Source: Sulfitobacter sp. OXR-159
GTDB taxonomy: Bacteria; Pseudomonadota; Alphaproteobacteria; Rhodobacterales; Rhodobacteraceae
Assembly: GCF_034377145.1 (NCBI RefSeq)
Contig: NZ_CP139707.1
Coordinates: 248,001-312,000 of the forward strand
Direction: 5' to 3'
Length of the DNA stretch: 64,000 bases
Positions 1-8,963 of the stretch are shown piece by piece; position 1 is the stretch's first letter, and every line of letters starts with the position of its first letter. The notes beneath the pieces are model-generated. The model worked only from the letters and a program-made list of their open reading frames with translations, had not been told where the DNA came from and searched no databases. Both the position numbers and the translations under genes were made by a program.

Positions 1-363
1 CGCAAGGGCACGGCGCGGCGCATCATCAAGCAGGGCCAAGTCTTTTCGCGGATCCATGTGGAGGATATCGCCCAAGCGCTGGAATTGTCTTTGGCAAAAC
101 CGCAGCCGGGGGCGATCTACAACCTGTGCGACGACGACCCCGCTCCGCCCCAAGATGTAATCGGCCATGCCGCCGCGCTTTTGGGCCTGCCCTTACCCCC
201 GGCGGTGAACTTCGACGAGGCCGAGATGACCCCCATGGCCCGCAGCTTTTATGCGGAGAGCAAGAAGGTCCGGAACGATCACGCCAAGGCGGCGTTGGGC
301 TGGCAACCGATCTACCCTGATTATCGCTCGGGTCTGGCCGCGCTGCTGGGGGCGGATGACTGA
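1..363 (+). CDS. C-terminal part of an NAD(P)-dependent epimerase/dehydratase (extended SDR)
   Basis: The reading frame is open from base 1 and ends at 363, so only the last 120 residues are seen. The phrase FSRIHVEDIAQAL near the start of the fragment is the usual extended-SDR segment that follows the Rossmann core, and the ending (YAESKKVRNDHAKAALGW, then YPDYRSGL) matches the C-terminal substrate-binding half of YeeZ/WcaG-like nucleotide-sugar epimerases. The N-terminal cofactor-binding half lies before the window, so the substrate cannot be judged. The gene stops 26 bases before an ExoD-family gene, which fits a loose link to surface polysaccharide but does not prove one. Confidence 0.8.
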   Translation, partial: RKGTARRIIKQGQVFSRIHVEDIAQALELSLAKPQPGAIYNLCDDDPAPPQDVIGHAAALLGLPLPPAVNFDEAEMTPMARSFYAESKKVRNDHAKAALGWQPIYPDYRSGLAALLGADD

Positions 364-389
364 ACCCGTGGCATCGCCCGAGGCACCGA

Positions 390-983
390 ATGCGTCAAGA
401 CGAACACACGTTGGCCTATCTGCTCGACAGTATGGAGCGCGCGGCAGAGAAGGAGACGGTGTCGATCAACGATGTGCTGCATGAGATCGGCGACCGTTCC
501 ATCACACCGCTGATCCTGATTGTCGCCTTGCTGCTGGTCTCGCCCCTGTCGGGAATCCCCGGCGTCTCGACCCTAGCGGCGGTGACGATCATCCTTTTGG
601 CGGTGCAAGCCGTTACCGGGCGGCGCAGGCTTTGGATGCCGCAGTTTCTGTTGCGGCGCGAAGTGGCGGGCCATCGGTTAAGCGGCTGCGTCCGCTTTTT
701 GCGCCGTCCCTGCGCCTTTGTCGACGGGCGCTGCAAGCCGCGTCTTCAGTTCCTCACCACCGGCCCGATGCGGTTCATCACGCTTGTTGTGGTCACGATC
801 ATCCCGCTCGGCTGGCCCTTTATGGAGGTCTTGCCGATGATGTCGTCGCTCGGCGCTGGCACTGTGGCGCTTCTGGTTTTCGGCCTTTTCACCCGCGACG
901 GGCTGTTCGTGCTGTTGGGCTATCTCTGCGTGGCGATCACGCTGGTCGCGGGCGCCCTGCTGGTGCTGACCGCCACCAGTTAG
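390..983 (+). CDS. ExoD-family exopolysaccharide synthesis membrane protein
   Basis: This 197-residue protein has an amphipathic start ([17 protein letters not shown]), then hydrophobic segments around residues 40-75 and 130-195 separated by a basic loop, [15 protein letters not shown]. The order '[20 protein letters not shown]' followed by '[21 protein letters not shown]' is typical of ExoD, an inner-membrane family of about 200 residues first linked to exopolysaccharide production and alkali tolerance in rhizobia; its molecular activity is unknown. Its stop codon overlaps the convergent dxs stop by four bases, leaving no room for a separate terminator. Confidence 0.85.
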   Translation: MRQDEHTLAYLLDSMERAAEKETVSINDVLHEIGDRSITPLILIVALLLVSPLSGIPGVSTLAAVTIILLAVQAVTGRRRLWMPQFLLRREVAGHRLSGCVRFLRRPCAFVDGRCKPRLQFLTTGPMRFITLVVVTIIPLGWPFMEVLPMMSSLGAGTVALLVFGLFTRDGLFVLLGYLCVAITLVAGALLVLTATS

Positions 984-2908
984 GCGCGCTGCGCGTCCAG
1001 ATCGCCGATGCCGAGCACCTCAAGCACTTTGGCGATGATCTGTTCAGCGTTCATCCCCGCCACGGCGTACATATCCGCCGGGCTGGCCTGATCGATGAAA
1101 GTATCGGGCAGCACCATGGAGCGGAACTTAAGCCCCTTATCAAAGACCGCCTCATCGGCAAGCAGTTGCGCCACATGGCTGCCAAAGCCGCCTACGGCAC
1201 CCTCTTCGATGGTGATGAGCGCTTCGTGGTCTGCGGCCAGTTTCAGGATCATGTCGCGGTCCAGCGGCTTGGCAAAACGCGCATCGGCGATGGTGGGGGT
1301 GATGCCCTTGGCGCTAAGCTGTTCGGCGGCTTTCTCGACTTCTTCGAGCCGCGTGCCAAAGGACAAGAGCGCAACCTTGCTGCCTTCCCGGATCATCCGG
1401 CCCTTGCCGATTTCCAGTGGCGTGCCGCGCTCTGGCATCTCGACCCCGCGCCCCTCGCCGCGCGGATAGCGGAAGGCGATAGGCCCATCGTTATGGGCAG
1501 CGGCGGTGGCGACCATATGGCGCAACTCGGCTTCATCGGCGGCGGCCATCACCACGAAACCCGGCAGGTTGGCAAGGAAAGCCACATCAAATGCGCCCGC
1601 GTGGGTTGGCCCATCGGCCCCCACCAGCCCGGCGCGGTCGATTGCGAAACGCACCGGCAGGCGCTGGATCGCGACGTCATGCACGACTTGGTCGTAACCG
1701 CGTTGTAGGAAGGTGGAATACATCGCGCAGAAGGGTTTCATCCCCGCCGCCGCCAGCCCCGCGCAAAAGGTCACGCCGTGCTGTTCGGCGATGCCCACGT
1801 CGAAACAGCGGCTGGGGTAGCGTTCGGCAAAAAGATCCAGCCCTGTGCCATCGGGCATCGCTGCGGTCACGGCGCAGATCTTGTCGTCCTCGGCGGCCTC
1901 GGCCAGCAGGCTGTCGGCGAAAACGCGGGTATAGCTGGGTGCATTGGAGGGGGCTTTCTTTTGCTCGCCCGTAACCACGTTGAACTTGGCCGTGGCATGG
2001 CCGCGATCCCGCGCGGCTTCGGCGGGGCCATAGCCCTTGCCCTTTTGGGTCTGGATATGGATCAGGATCGGCCCCGTCGCGCGTTGATGAACGGTGCGCA
2101 GCACGGGCAGCAACTGATCCATGTCGTGCCCGTTGATCGGGCCGAGGTAGGAAAAGCCGAGGTTCTCGAACAGGGTGCCGCCGACCGCCATGCCCTTGAG
2201 CATATCCTTGGCGCGTTTCGCGCCTTCGCGGAACGGTTCGGGCAGCAGGCTCACCGCGCCTTTGGCGGCGGCTTTGAAGTCCTGAAACGGCGCTTCGGCA
2301 TAGAGGCGGCTGAGGTAGCTCGACATTGCGCCGACGGGCGGGGCGATGGACATCTCGTTGTCGTTGAGGATGACGATCAACCGTTTTTTCAGGTCGCCCG
2401 CGTTGTTAAGCGCCTCATAGGCCATGCCCGCGCTCATCGCGCCGTCACCGATCACGGCAATCGCGTCGCCAAGCCCTTCGGGGATCACACCGCCCAGATC
2501 GCGGCCCACGGCAAAGCCGAGCGCGGCCGAGATCGAGGTCGAGCTATGCGCCGCGCCGAAGGGGTCGTAGGGGGATTCGCTGCGTTTGGTGAAGCCCGAG
2601 AGCCCGTCCTTCATCCGCAGGCTGCGAATACGGTCGCGGCGTTCGGTAAGGATTTTATGCGGGTAGCACTGGTGGCTGACATCCCAGATGATCTTGTCGC
2701 GCGGGGTGTCAAAGACCGCATGCAGCGCCACGGTCAGCTCCACCACGCCAAGCCCCGCGCCCAAGTGTCCGCCGGTTTCCGACACGGCCGAGATCGTCTC
2801 GGCCCGCAGTTCACGCGCGACTTGGGTCAGTTCGGCATCGGACAGGCGTTTCAGGTCCGCAGGGCGGGTGACCTGATCAAGCAGGGGGGTGGCGGGTTTG
2901 TCACTCAT
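980..2908 (-). CDS. dxs: 1-deoxy-D-xylulose-5-phosphate synthase
   Basis: This is the first enzyme of the MEP isoprenoid pathway. It is thiamine-diphosphate dependent and condenses pyruvate with glyceraldehyde 3-phosphate. The 642 residues are full length. The N-terminal transketolase domain has [17 protein letters not shown] and the ThDP/Mg segment [18 protein letters not shown] with LNDNEMS. The pyrimidine-binding domain has [18 protein letters not shown], and the C-terminal transketolase domain ends near [10 protein letters not shown] chose the ATG at 2908 (MSDKPATP), which follows a GAGAGG ribosome site, over a longer frame starting at 2938. It is the last gene of xseB-ispA-dxs; the three act together to make and extend isoprenoid precursors. 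Confidence 0.97.
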   Translation of the reverse strand: MSDKPATPLLDQVTRPADLKRLSDAELTQVARELRAETISAVSETGGHLGAGLGVVELTVALHAVFDTPRDKIIWDVSHQCYPHKILTERRDRIRSLRMKDGLSGFTKRSESPYDPFGAAHSSTSISAALGFAVGRDLGGVIPEGLGDAIAVIGDGAMSAGMAYEALNNAGDLKKRLIVILNDNEMSIAPPVGAMSSYLSRLYAEAPFQDFKAAAKGAVSLLPEPFREGAKRAKDMLKGMAVGGTLFENLGFSYLGPINGHDMDQLLPVLRTVHQRATGPILIHIQTQKGKGYGPAEAARDRGHATAKFNVVTGEQKKAPSNAPSYTRVFADSLLAEAAEDDKICAVTAAMPDGTGLDLFAERYPSRCFDVGIAEQHGVTFCAGLAAAGMKPFCAMYSTFLQRGYDQVVHDVAIQRLPVRFAIDRAGLVGADGPTHAGAFDVAFLANLPGFVVMAAADEAELRHMVATAAAHNDGPIAFRYPRGEGRGVEMPERGTPLEIGKGRMIREGSKVALLSFGTRLEEVEKAAEQLSAKGITPTIADARFAKPLDRDMILKLAADHEALITIEEGAVGGFGSHVAQLLADEAVFDKGLKFRSMVLPDTFIDQASPADMYAVAGMNAEQIIAKVLEVLGIGDLDAQRA

Positions 2909-2949
2909 CGGGGCCTCTCTGGTGCCGCATTGGCGCATGTGCCGCCCGG

Positions 2950-3834
2950 CTAGCTGTCGCGGGCAATAACGAAGGCGGCAGCGGCTCGCAAGCTCTGCGC
3001 CTCTGGTCCATATTCAGATAGGGCGTCGCAGGCCAAGTCCACCAATTCGGCGGCGCGGGTCTTGGCCCCGGCAAGCCCAAGGTGGGACACAAAGGTCGCT
3101 TTTCCCGCTGCGTCGTCTTTGCCCACGGCTTTGCCCACGGTCTCGGCGTCGCCTTCAACGTCAAGGATGTCATCGGCGATCTGGAACGCAAGGCCAAGGT
3201 GTTTGGCGTAAGCCCCAAGCGCCGTGGCATCGGCTCCGGCCATGCGCGGCCCGGCCATGGCCGACCATTCAATCAGCGCGCCGGTCTTGCCTGCCTGAAG
3301 TGCCGTGATCTCGGCCAGCGACAGCGGCGCGGGGGCGGTTTCGGCGGCGATGTCCAGCGCTTGCCCGCCGACCATGCCGCCGACGCCTGCCGCTTGGGCG
3401 AGGCTCGTCATCAGAATCAGACGCGCCTCCGCCGGACAGGCGAGTTGCCCGAGCAGTTCAAAGGCCAGCGTTTGCAGCGCGTCACCGGCCAGAACGGCGG
3501 TCGCCTCATCCCACTTGCGGTGCACCGTGGGCTGGCCCCGGCGCAGATCGTCGTCGTCCATACAGGGCAGATCGTCATGCACCAGCGAATAGGCATGCAG
3601 CGCCTCAATGGCCGCAGCGGCTGGGGCGGCCATGCCGGGGGCGATGCCATGCAGCCGAGCGGATTCGATTACCAGAAAGCCGCGCAACCCCTTGCCGCCG
3701 CCGCAGGCATAGCGCATCGCCTCGGCGACCGGGCCTGTGCGCTCGGCCAAGGCCGCTTCGATCTGCGCTTGCGCCAGATCACGGGCAAGGGCAAGCGCCT
3801 CTGCCAAGGGAAGGGGGGTGGGCTGGAAGGTCAT
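2950..3834 (-). CDS. ispA: Farnesyl/geranyl diphosphate synthase
   Basis: This short-chain trans-prenyl diphosphate synthase condenses DMAPP/GPP with IPP. The 294 residues carry both aspartate-rich motifs: the first aspartate-rich motif lies in [17 protein letters not shown] (about residues 75-92), and the second is [13 protein letters not shown] (about 218-230). The acidic motif is preceded by [18 protein letters not shown] spacing normal for bacterial FPP synthases. An ATG at 3834 is preferred to a TTG at 3846; the 3846 frame would overlap the xseB stop. It lies between xseB and dxs in one leftward operon, the usual alphaproteobacterial order. The product could instead be called GGPP synthase; chain length cannot be fixed by eye. 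Confidence 0.93.
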   Translation of the reverse strand: MTFQPTPLPLAEALALARDLAQAQIEAALAERTGPVAEAMRYACGGGKGLRGFLVIESARLHGIAPGMAAPAAAAIEALHAYSLVHDDLPCMDDDDLRRGQPTVHRKWDEATAVLAGDALQTLAFELLGQLACPAEARLILMTSLAQAAGVGGMVGGQALDIAAETAPAPLSLAEITALQAGKTGALIEWSAMAGPRMAGADATALGAYAKHLGLAFQIADDILDVEGDAETVGKAVGKDDAAGKATFVSHLGLAGAKTRAAELVDLACDALSEYGPEAQSLRAAAAFVIARDS

Positions 3835-3842
3835 GCAGGCGG

Positions 3843-4085
3843 TCAAAGCCCTTCGACGGGTTTCAGCCCATTGGGGTTGCCATCGCCATCAAGGGTGATC
3901 GCGGCGACCTTTTCTTCGGCCTCTTTCAGCTTGGTCTCGCAGCGCGCCTTAAGCTTCGCCCCGCGTTCGTAAAGCGCGATGCTTTCGTCCAGCGCGACAT
4001 TGCCGTTTTCAAGCTGGCCCAACACTTTTTCAAGCTCGGCCATGGCGGTCTCAAAGTTCATCTCTTCTACGGGTGTGTCAGACAT
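3843..4085 (-). CDS. xseB: Exodeoxyribonuclease VII small subunit
   Basis: This 80-residue, mostly helical acidic protein has the family core NFETAMAELEKVLGQLENG and ALDESIALYERGAKLKARC. XseB binds the XseA large subunit to form exonuclease VII, which degrades single-stranded DNA to acid-soluble oligonucleotides. I chose the ATG at 4085 (MSDTPVEE) because the family begins here; the open frame extends to 4373 but that part overlaps petR antisense. The xseA subunit is not nearby, which is normal in this group. It heads the xseB-ispA-dxs operon. Confidence 0.93.
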   Translation of the reverse strand: MSDTPVEEMNFETAMAELEKVLGQLENGNVALDESIALYERGAKLKARCETKLKEAEEKVAAITLDGDGNPNGLKPVEGL

Positions 4086-4194
4086 TGCGCGCCTCGTTGG
4101 TCGGAATTTCGCGCGACAATAGTGCTTCGCGCCGGGCATTGCCAGCGGGCTGGCCTTATGAATTTTACCTATGTGTTTCGCTAAAAGGGCCGGG

Positions 4195-4896
4195 TCAGTC
4201 CGGGGCCAGCATATAGCCCGCGCCGCGCACGGTTTGCAGGTATTGCGGCTGTTTCGGATCGCTTTCGATCTTGCGGCGCAGGCGGGTGATCTGAACATCA
4301 ACCGCGCGTTCCTGCGCTTGGCCCCGGTCGCGGCCCAATTCTTCGACAAGTTTTGACCGGCTGAGCGCGACACCGGGCTGCGCGGCGAAAATCTTCATCA
4401 GTTGCACTTCGGTCGCGGTGAGACGTACCAGATCGTCGCCCTGCCACATTTCACCCCGCTCCATGTCATAGCGGATCACGCCGAGCGACAGCACTTTTGG
4501 CGCGGCATCGGCGGCTGAGGTGTCGGGCATGCGGCGCAGGATCGCGTTGATGCGCAGCAGCAGTTCCTTAGGCTCGAAGGGTTTTGGCAGATAGTCATCC
4601 GCCCCGGCCTCCAACCCTTCGATGCGGTTGTCGGTCTCGCCCTTGGCGGTCAGCAGCAAGATCGGCGTTTGCAGGGTTTCGCGCAGGGATCGGGTCAGCG
4701 CCATGCCGTCTTCGCCGGGCATCATCACGTCGAGCACGATCAGATCAAACTCTAGCCCCGCCAGCACCCGGCGCGCATGGGCCGCGTCGCGGGCCGTGCT
4801 GACCAGAAAGCCGTTCCGCATCAGGAATTTCTTTAGCAGGCTGCGGATGCGCTCATCGTCGTCGACAACCAGCAGGTGCGCGTCAAGCTCGTTCAT
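4195..4896 (-). CDS. petR: OmpR-family response regulator PetR
   Basis: The 233-residue two-component regulator has an N-terminal receiver domain with the acidic pocket VVDDDE, the phospho-acceptor Asp in FDLIVLDVMMPGEDG (about residue 56) and the switch Lys in LPKPFEPKEL, followed by a winged-helix DNA-binding domain (ALSRSKLVEEL, DVQITRLRRKIE, VRGAGYML). In Rhodobacter capsulatus the homologue PetR is encoded with PetP and is needed for expression of cytochrome bc1 genes. No histidine kinase lies next to it. Its start overlaps the petP stop by four bases, so the two are translationally coupled. Confidence 0.88.
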   Translation of the reverse strand: MNELDAHLLVVDDDERIRSLLKKFLMRNGFLVSTARDAAHARRVLAGLEFDLIVLDVMMPGEDGMALTRSLRETLQTPILLLTAKGETDNRIEGLEAGADDYLPKPFEPKELLLRINAILRRMPDTSAADAAPKVLSLGVIRYDMERGEMWQGDDLVRLTATEVQLMKIFAAQPGVALSRSKLVEELGRDRGQAQERAVDVQITRLRRKIESDPKQPQYLQTVRGAGYMLAPD

Positions 4897-5417
4897 GGAG
4901 CGCTTTCGCGGAGCCGGTCAAAGCTCTGGCGCATTTCGGGATCCATCATGGCCTCCAATACCGTTCTGAAACCGGCCACGGCGTCGGGCCCGGCGGTGCG
5001 AAAGGCCAGCCGCATGCGCGCGCGCTGAGCGTCCGATAGCTCCTGTTCCAGCTTGCGACCCTCGTCGGTCAGGAACAGATGCCGCTCGCGCTTGTCATTG
5101 CGGCCAACCTTGCTTTGCACCAGACCATCGGCGATCAGCGTGCGCAAGACACGGTTGAGCGATTGTTTCGTGACCCCAAGGATGTTGAGCAGGTTGTTCA
5201 CTGTCGTGCCGGGGGCGCGGTTGATAAAGTGGATGGCGCGGTGATGCGCGCGGCCATAGGCCATATCGGCCAGAATCCTGTCGGGATCGGCAGTGAAGCC
5301 GCGATAGGCAAAGAACATCGCCTCAATCCCCTGCCGCAGTTGTTCGTCGGTCAAAAACAGCAGGCTGTCGCCGCTGCTAGGGGCCATCATCCGCCCGTCA
5401 GCCATAGTATGTCTCAT
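4893..5417 (-). CDS. petP: MarR-family regulator PetP
   Basis: This 174-residue protein is a MarR winged-helix regulator. It has a dimerisation helix (EQLRQGIEAMFFAYRGF), the recognition region TVNNLLNILGVTKQSLNRVLRT (about residues 75-96) and a basic wing VGRNDKRERHLFLTDEG. Its four-base overlap with petR and its size match PetP of Rhodobacter capsulatus, the partner of PetR. An ATG at 5417 is used; an internal ATG at 5405 (MADGRMM) is also possible. The divergent ilvE gene shares its upstream region, which has two TTGCGCAA palindromes. Confidence 0.85.
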   Translation of the reverse strand: MRHTMADGRMMAPSSGDSLLFLTDEQLRQGIEAMFFAYRGFTADPDRILADMAYGRAHHRAIHFINRAPGTTVNNLLNILGVTKQSLNRVLRTLIADGLVQSKVGRNDKRERHLFLTDEGRKLEQELSDAQRARMRLAFRTAGPDAVAGFRTVLEAMMDPEMRQSFDRLRESAP

Positions 5418-5458
5418 TCTCTCTCGGGCCTGTTGGGGATCAGTTTACGTCAGCGTTG

Positions 5459-5487
5459 TTGACATTCCAATAGTGAAAGGCTATCGA
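5459..5487 (+). promoter_or_regulatory. Predicted sigma-70-type promoter for ilvE
   Basis: TTGACA at 5459-5464 and TATCGA at 5482-5487 are separated by 17 bases, upstream of ilvE on the + strand. It is the only good -35/-10 pair I see between petP and ilvE. This is pattern matching only. Confidence 0.45.
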
Positions 5488-5497
5488 ATCCCGTGTT

Positions 5498-5537
5498 TTG
5501 CGCAATTAAATGTCTGCATCTGCCGATTGTTGCGCAA
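5498..5537. promoter_or_regulatory. Pair of TTGCGCAA palindromes, possible operator
   Basis: The 8-base palindrome TTGCGCAA occurs at 5498-5505 and again at 5530-5537, each followed by TT or TTA. The centres are 32 bases apart, about three helical turns, and lie between the predicted ilvE promoter and its start codon. A dimeric regulator such as PetP could bind here; that is inference. Confidence 0.35.
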
Positions 5538-5576
5538 TTTTTGAAAAGATAGCGCGTCATTTGGGAGGTAAACACC

Positions 5577-6446
5577 ATGGCAGGCGGATATGACAACCGA
5601 GATGGGTACATCTGGATGGATGGCAAAATGGTGGACTGGCGCGAGGCCAATGTCCACATCCTGACCCATGCGATGCACTATGCGTCTTCGGTGTTCGAGG
5701 GCGAGCGCGCCTATAACGGCAAAATCTTCAAAAGCCGGGAGCATTCCGAACGGCTCAAGCGCTCGGCTGAGATGATCGACTTCGAGATCCCCTACACCAT
5801 TGACGAGATCGAAGCCGCCAAGGCCGAAGTCCTCGCCGCCTCTGGCCTGCAAGACGCCTATGTGCGTGCGGTCGCTTGGCGCGGTGTGGGCGAAGACATG
5901 GGTGTCGCCTCGGCCCGCAACCCGGTCCGCATGGCCATCGCAGCATGGGAATGGGGTGCCTATTACGGCGACGCCAAGATGAAGGGTGCCAAGCTCGACA
6001 TCTCCAAATGGAAGCGCCCCTCGCCTGAGACGATCCCGAGCCACGCCAAGGCGGCGGGTCTCTATATGATCTGCACCATGTCCAAACACGCCGCCGAAGC
6101 AAAGGGCTGTTCGGACGCGATGATGTATGACTATCGCGGCTATGTGGCCGAGGCGACGGGCGCGAATATCTTCTTCGTCAAGGATGGCGAAGTGCACACG
6201 CCGACGCCTGATTGCTTCCTCAATGGGATCACCCGTCAGACGGTCATTGGCATGCTGAAGGACAAGGGGATTACCGTCCACGAGCGCCACATCATGCCCG
6301 AGGAACTCGAAGGCTTCGAGCAGTGCTGGCTGACCGGCACCGCCGCCGAAGTGACCCCGGTGGGGCAAATCGGCGACTGGAAGTTTGAGGTCGGCGCGCT
6401 GACCCGTGAGATTGCCACCGACTATGAAAAGTTGGTGCGCAGCTAA
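5577..6446 (+). CDS. ilvE: Branched-chain amino acid aminotransferase
   Basis: This PLP-dependent class IV aminotransferase interconverts Leu/Ile/Val and their 2-oxo acids with glutamate/2-oxoglutarate. The 289 residues have the family N-terminus DGYIWMDGKMVDWREA and HAMHYASSVFEGERAY. The class IV signature lies in EATGANIFFVKDGEVHTPTP and FLNGITRQTVIGML, and the ending is EQCWLTGTAAEVTPVGQIG. The expected PLP lysine lies near residue 155 (AKGCSDAM region). A GGGAGG ribosome site sits just upstream of the ATG. Its end overlaps the convergent pxpA stop by four bases. It is a single-gene unit. Confidence 0.95.
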   Translation: MAGGYDNRDGYIWMDGKMVDWREANVHILTHAMHYASSVFEGERAYNGKIFKSREHSERLKRSAEMIDFEIPYTIDEIEAAKAEVLAASGLQDAYVRAVAWRGVGEDMGVASARNPVRMAIAAWEWGAYYGDAKMKGAKLDISKWKRPSPETIPSHAKAAGLYMICTMSKHAAEAKGCSDAMMYDYRGYVAEATGANIFFVKDGEVHTPTPDCFLNGITRQTVIGMLKDKGITVHERHIMPEELEGFEQCWLTGTAAEVTPVGQIGDWKFEVGALTREIATDYEKLVRS

Positions 6447-7210
6447 ACGCTGCCGCCGAATTTTGCCAATGTTACCCCGCCGTCCTGCAAACCCTTGCGG
6501 ACGGCGGTTGCGATTTGAACGGCCTCTGCGGTGTCGCCATGCAGGCAGATCGTGTCGATCCGCGTGGGGATGTGTTTCCCGCTTTCGGTGATGATCGCGC
6601 CGGCTTTGACCATCTCGACCATTCTGGCGGCGGCGTGATCGGCGTCATGGATCACCGCGCCCGGATTGCTGCGGTCGACCAGCGTGGCGTCGTCGTTATA
6701 GGCGCGGTCGGCAAAGATTTCTCCGGCCCATTTGCAGCCCAGTGATTTCACCGCCCGTTCCTGCGCCGTGGCGGCCAGCACCATAACGATGAGATCGGGG
6801 GCCACGCTTAGCGCCGCCTCATAAAGATCGCGGGCCAAGCCTTCATCTTCGGACGCCATATTTGCCAACGCGCCATGCAGCTTCAGATGCCGCACCTCCG
6901 CGCCGACGCTGCGGGCCATGCCGACACTTGCCGCGACCTGATAGCGGATCTGGTTCTGCAAGGTGCCGCGCGGCACCGCCATGCGGTTGCGCCCGAAGCC
7001 CGCGAGATCCATGAAACCCGGATGCGCGCCGATGCCGACGCCGTTTTCATGCGCCATGCGCATCGTCGCGGCCATCACGTCTGCGTCGCCCGCGTGCCCG
7101 CCACATGCGATATTGGCCGAGGTCACGACACGCAGAAGCGCCGCGTCGTCGCCCATCGTCCATGGGCCAAAGCTTTCGCCCATGTCGGCGTTCAGATCGA
7201 CGGATGTCAT
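6443..7210 (-). CDS. pxpA: 5-oxoprolinase subunit A (LamB/YcsF family)
   Basis: PxpA, PxpB and PxpC together perform ATP-dependent opening of 5-oxoproline (pyroglutamate) to glutamate. The 255 residues begin with the family signature VDLNADMGESFG, followed by SANIACGGHAGD and GAHPGFMD, and end with CLHGDTAEAVQIA. It is the last gene of the leftward TRAP-pxp operon and its ATG overlaps the pxpC stop by four bases. The complete set pxpB-pxpC-pxpA in one operon strongly supports the function over older LamB annotations. Confidence 0.93.
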   Translation of the reverse strand: MTSVDLNADMGESFGPWTMGDDAALLRVVTSANIACGGHAGDADVMAATMRMAHENGVGIGAHPGFMDLAGFGRNRMAVPRGTLQNQIRYQVAASVGMARSVGAEVRHLKLHGALANMASEDEGLARDLYEAALSVAPDLIVMVLAATAQERAVKSLGCKWAGEIFADRAYNDDATLVDRSNPGAVIHDADHAAARMVEMVKAGAIITESGKHIPTRIDTICLHGDTAEAVQIATAVRKGLQDGGVTLAKFGGSV

Positions 7211-8238
7211 GGCGTGTCCTTTTCGAATGGATCGGCGGTGGCCGAAACCACGCCAGAGATCAGTTGATAGCCCAGCAAATCACGGATGCGCGCGGGATCG
7301 CGCAACAGGGGCTGGCGGCGTTTGGGAAGGGCGGCGAGGTCGGCGCGGTGGCGTGTCTCGGCGGCCAGCGCTTCGTCGAGGTCAATGAACTCGAACCGCA
7401 GCGCAGCGCCGGGCTGCGCCTGCGCCACGATGGGCAGGTCACAGGGGATCACCGTGCCGATGCGGGGGTAGCCGCCGGTGGTCTGACATTCACACATCAG
7501 CACAAAAGGCGCGCCATCGCCGGTAATCTGGATATCGCCGGGGGTGATGACCTCTGAGACGATGGTCAACTGCCCGCCGGTCGCGAAACCTTCGCCCTCG
7601 TGATCCATCCGTGCGCCCATGCGGTTGGCGCGAGCGTCACGTCGAAAGGTGGTATCGGTAAAGCGCGCACGGGTCGCGTCGTCAAAGGCGTCGGTCTGCA
7701 TGGAGACGACGATGCGCACACGCTCCGCGCCAAAGCGGCTGTCACGGGGCAGGGTCAGGTTCGTCTCACCGCCCTTGTCCGCCCCCAGCGGCAGGGTCTC
7801 CCCGCTTTGCAGCAGGGCGCCGATGCCAGCGGCCAGATGGCTAGAGCGGGACTCCATCACCGGCTCAACATCAAAGCCGCCGCCCACATGAAGGTAGCCA
7901 TAAGCCCCATCCCGCGCGCCGCCGATGGTCAGCTTGGCCCCCGCAGGCAGCAGGTGGCTGGCGTTCCATGCAATCGCTTCGCCGTCGATGCTCACTTGCA
8001 TCTGCGCCCCGGTCAGCGCGATGCGTGTGTCCTGATCCACCTCGAAACTGCCGCCGCTGCCCGCCATTTCAATTGCCGCACAGTTCGGGTCCTGCCCCAA
8101 CAGGGCGGCCCCTTCGTGCAGGGCGGTCGGGTCCGCCGCGCCGCCATGGGTCAGGCCAAGGGCGCGGTAGCCGGGGCGGCCATGGTCTTGAACCGTCATC
8201 GCCGGGCCAGCTTGGAGGATGGTCAGCGTGCCGCTCAT
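7207..8238 (-). CDS. pxpC: 5-oxoprolinase subunit C (biotin-dependent carboxyltransferase-like)
   Basis: The 343-residue protein belongs to the AHS2/allophanate hydrolase subunit 2-like family. Typical segments are LQAGPAMTVQDHGRPGYRALG, the GGAADPTALHEGAALLGQ stretch, IALTGAQMQVSIDG and, near the end, CQTTGGYPRIGTVIPCDLP. It forms the catalytic complex with PxpB. It overlaps pxpB upstream and pxpA downstream by four bases each, indicating strict co-expression. Homologues alone may be called urea amidolyase-related proteins, but the neighbours settle the role. Confidence 0.92.
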   Translation of the reverse strand: MSGTLTILQAGPAMTVQDHGRPGYRALGLTHGGAADPTALHEGAALLGQDPNCAAIEMAGSGGSFEVDQDTRIALTGAQMQVSIDGEAIAWNASHLLPAGAKLTIGGARDGAYGYLHVGGGFDVEPVMESRSSHLAAGIGALLQSGETLPLGADKGGETNLTLPRDSRFGAERVRIVVSMQTDAFDDATRARFTDTTFRRDARANRMGARMDHEGEGFATGGQLTIVSEVITPGDIQITGDGAPFVLMCECQTTGGYPRIGTVIPCDLPIVAQAQPGAALRFEFIDLDEALAAETRHRADLAALPKRRQPLLRDPARIRDLLGYQLISGVVSATADPFEKDTP

Positions 8239-8963
8239 GTCAGCGCCTCCCGCTCGGCACCACCGGTGGGCTCGTCGGCGATGCGGTCGAACTCTTGCCG
8301 GGTGATGGATGGAAAGATCAACTCATCGCCCGGCGACAGCGGAAAGGGCATGTCGCTGCCGGGGCGGAAGGTGCGAAAGGCGGTCTGGCCGATGTGCCGC
8401 CAGCCGGTGGGGGAGGCATTGGTGAAGATGATCAACTGCCGGATCGCCACGACCAGCGCGCCGGAGGGCACGGATTTTGTCAGCCCCTGCTGGCGCGGGA
8501 TGTCCCAATGCGAGGGCAGTTCACCCATATAGGGCTGGCCGGGGGCAAAGCCGATGGTGAGGACGCGCACGCGAGCCTGCGACAGCTCGGCTATGGCCGC
8601 GTCGGGGTCGAGGCCCGCGGCCTCGGCGGCTTCCTCCAACTGCGGGGCGAGGTCGGTACCATAGACGGTCGGCACATGCCACAGGCTGCGCCCGGCGGGC
8701 AGGGCTTCGGCGAACCAATCGCGGGTTTCGAGCAAGTCGCGCAGGCGGTCGGTCATCTGTGTGATGGCCTCTTGGCTGACCTCAAACTGCACGAAGGTTG
8801 ATACCAGCGAGGTGCTGGTCTCGCGCACCTCGGGCCAGTCCTGTTCCTCGACCGCCGCGCGAAAGGCGAGGGCGGCGCGGTTGGCGGGTTCGGACATCTT
8901 CTCGGCAAAGGTGACCAATAGGCCAGAGAGGCCGACACTGCGGATGCGGGGCCGGTCAGTCAT
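8235..8963 (-). CDS. pxpB: 5-oxoprolinase subunit B (AHS1/KipI-like)
   Basis: The 242-residue protein is of the allophanate hydrolase subunit 1/KipI family. Landmarks are the central VPTVYGTDLAPQLEEAAE, then FAPGQPYMGELP and the C-terminal RTFRPGSDMPFPLSPGDE. With PxpC it makes the ATP-using core of 5-oxoprolinase. Its first eight bases overlap the end of the BASS-like transporter gene upstream, and its end overlaps pxpC by four bases. Confidence 0.92.
   Translation of the reverse strand: MTDRPRIRSVGLSGLLVTFAEKMSEPANRAALAFRAAVEEQDWPEVRETSTSLVSTFVQFEVSQEAITQMTDRLRDLLETRDWFAEALPAGRSLWHVPTVYGTDLAPQLEEAAEAAGLDPDAAIAELSQARVRVLTIGFAPGQPYMGELPSHWDIPRQQGLTKSVPSGALVVAIRQLIIFTNASPTGWRHIGQTAFRTFRPGSDMPFPLSPGDELIFPSITRQEFDRIADEPTGGAEREALT

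Noticed and set aside
632..2953. Long + strand open frames opposite dxs (632-1708, 1778-2953)
   Set aside because: They are high-GC antisense frames of dxs with no recognisable domain and poor starts.
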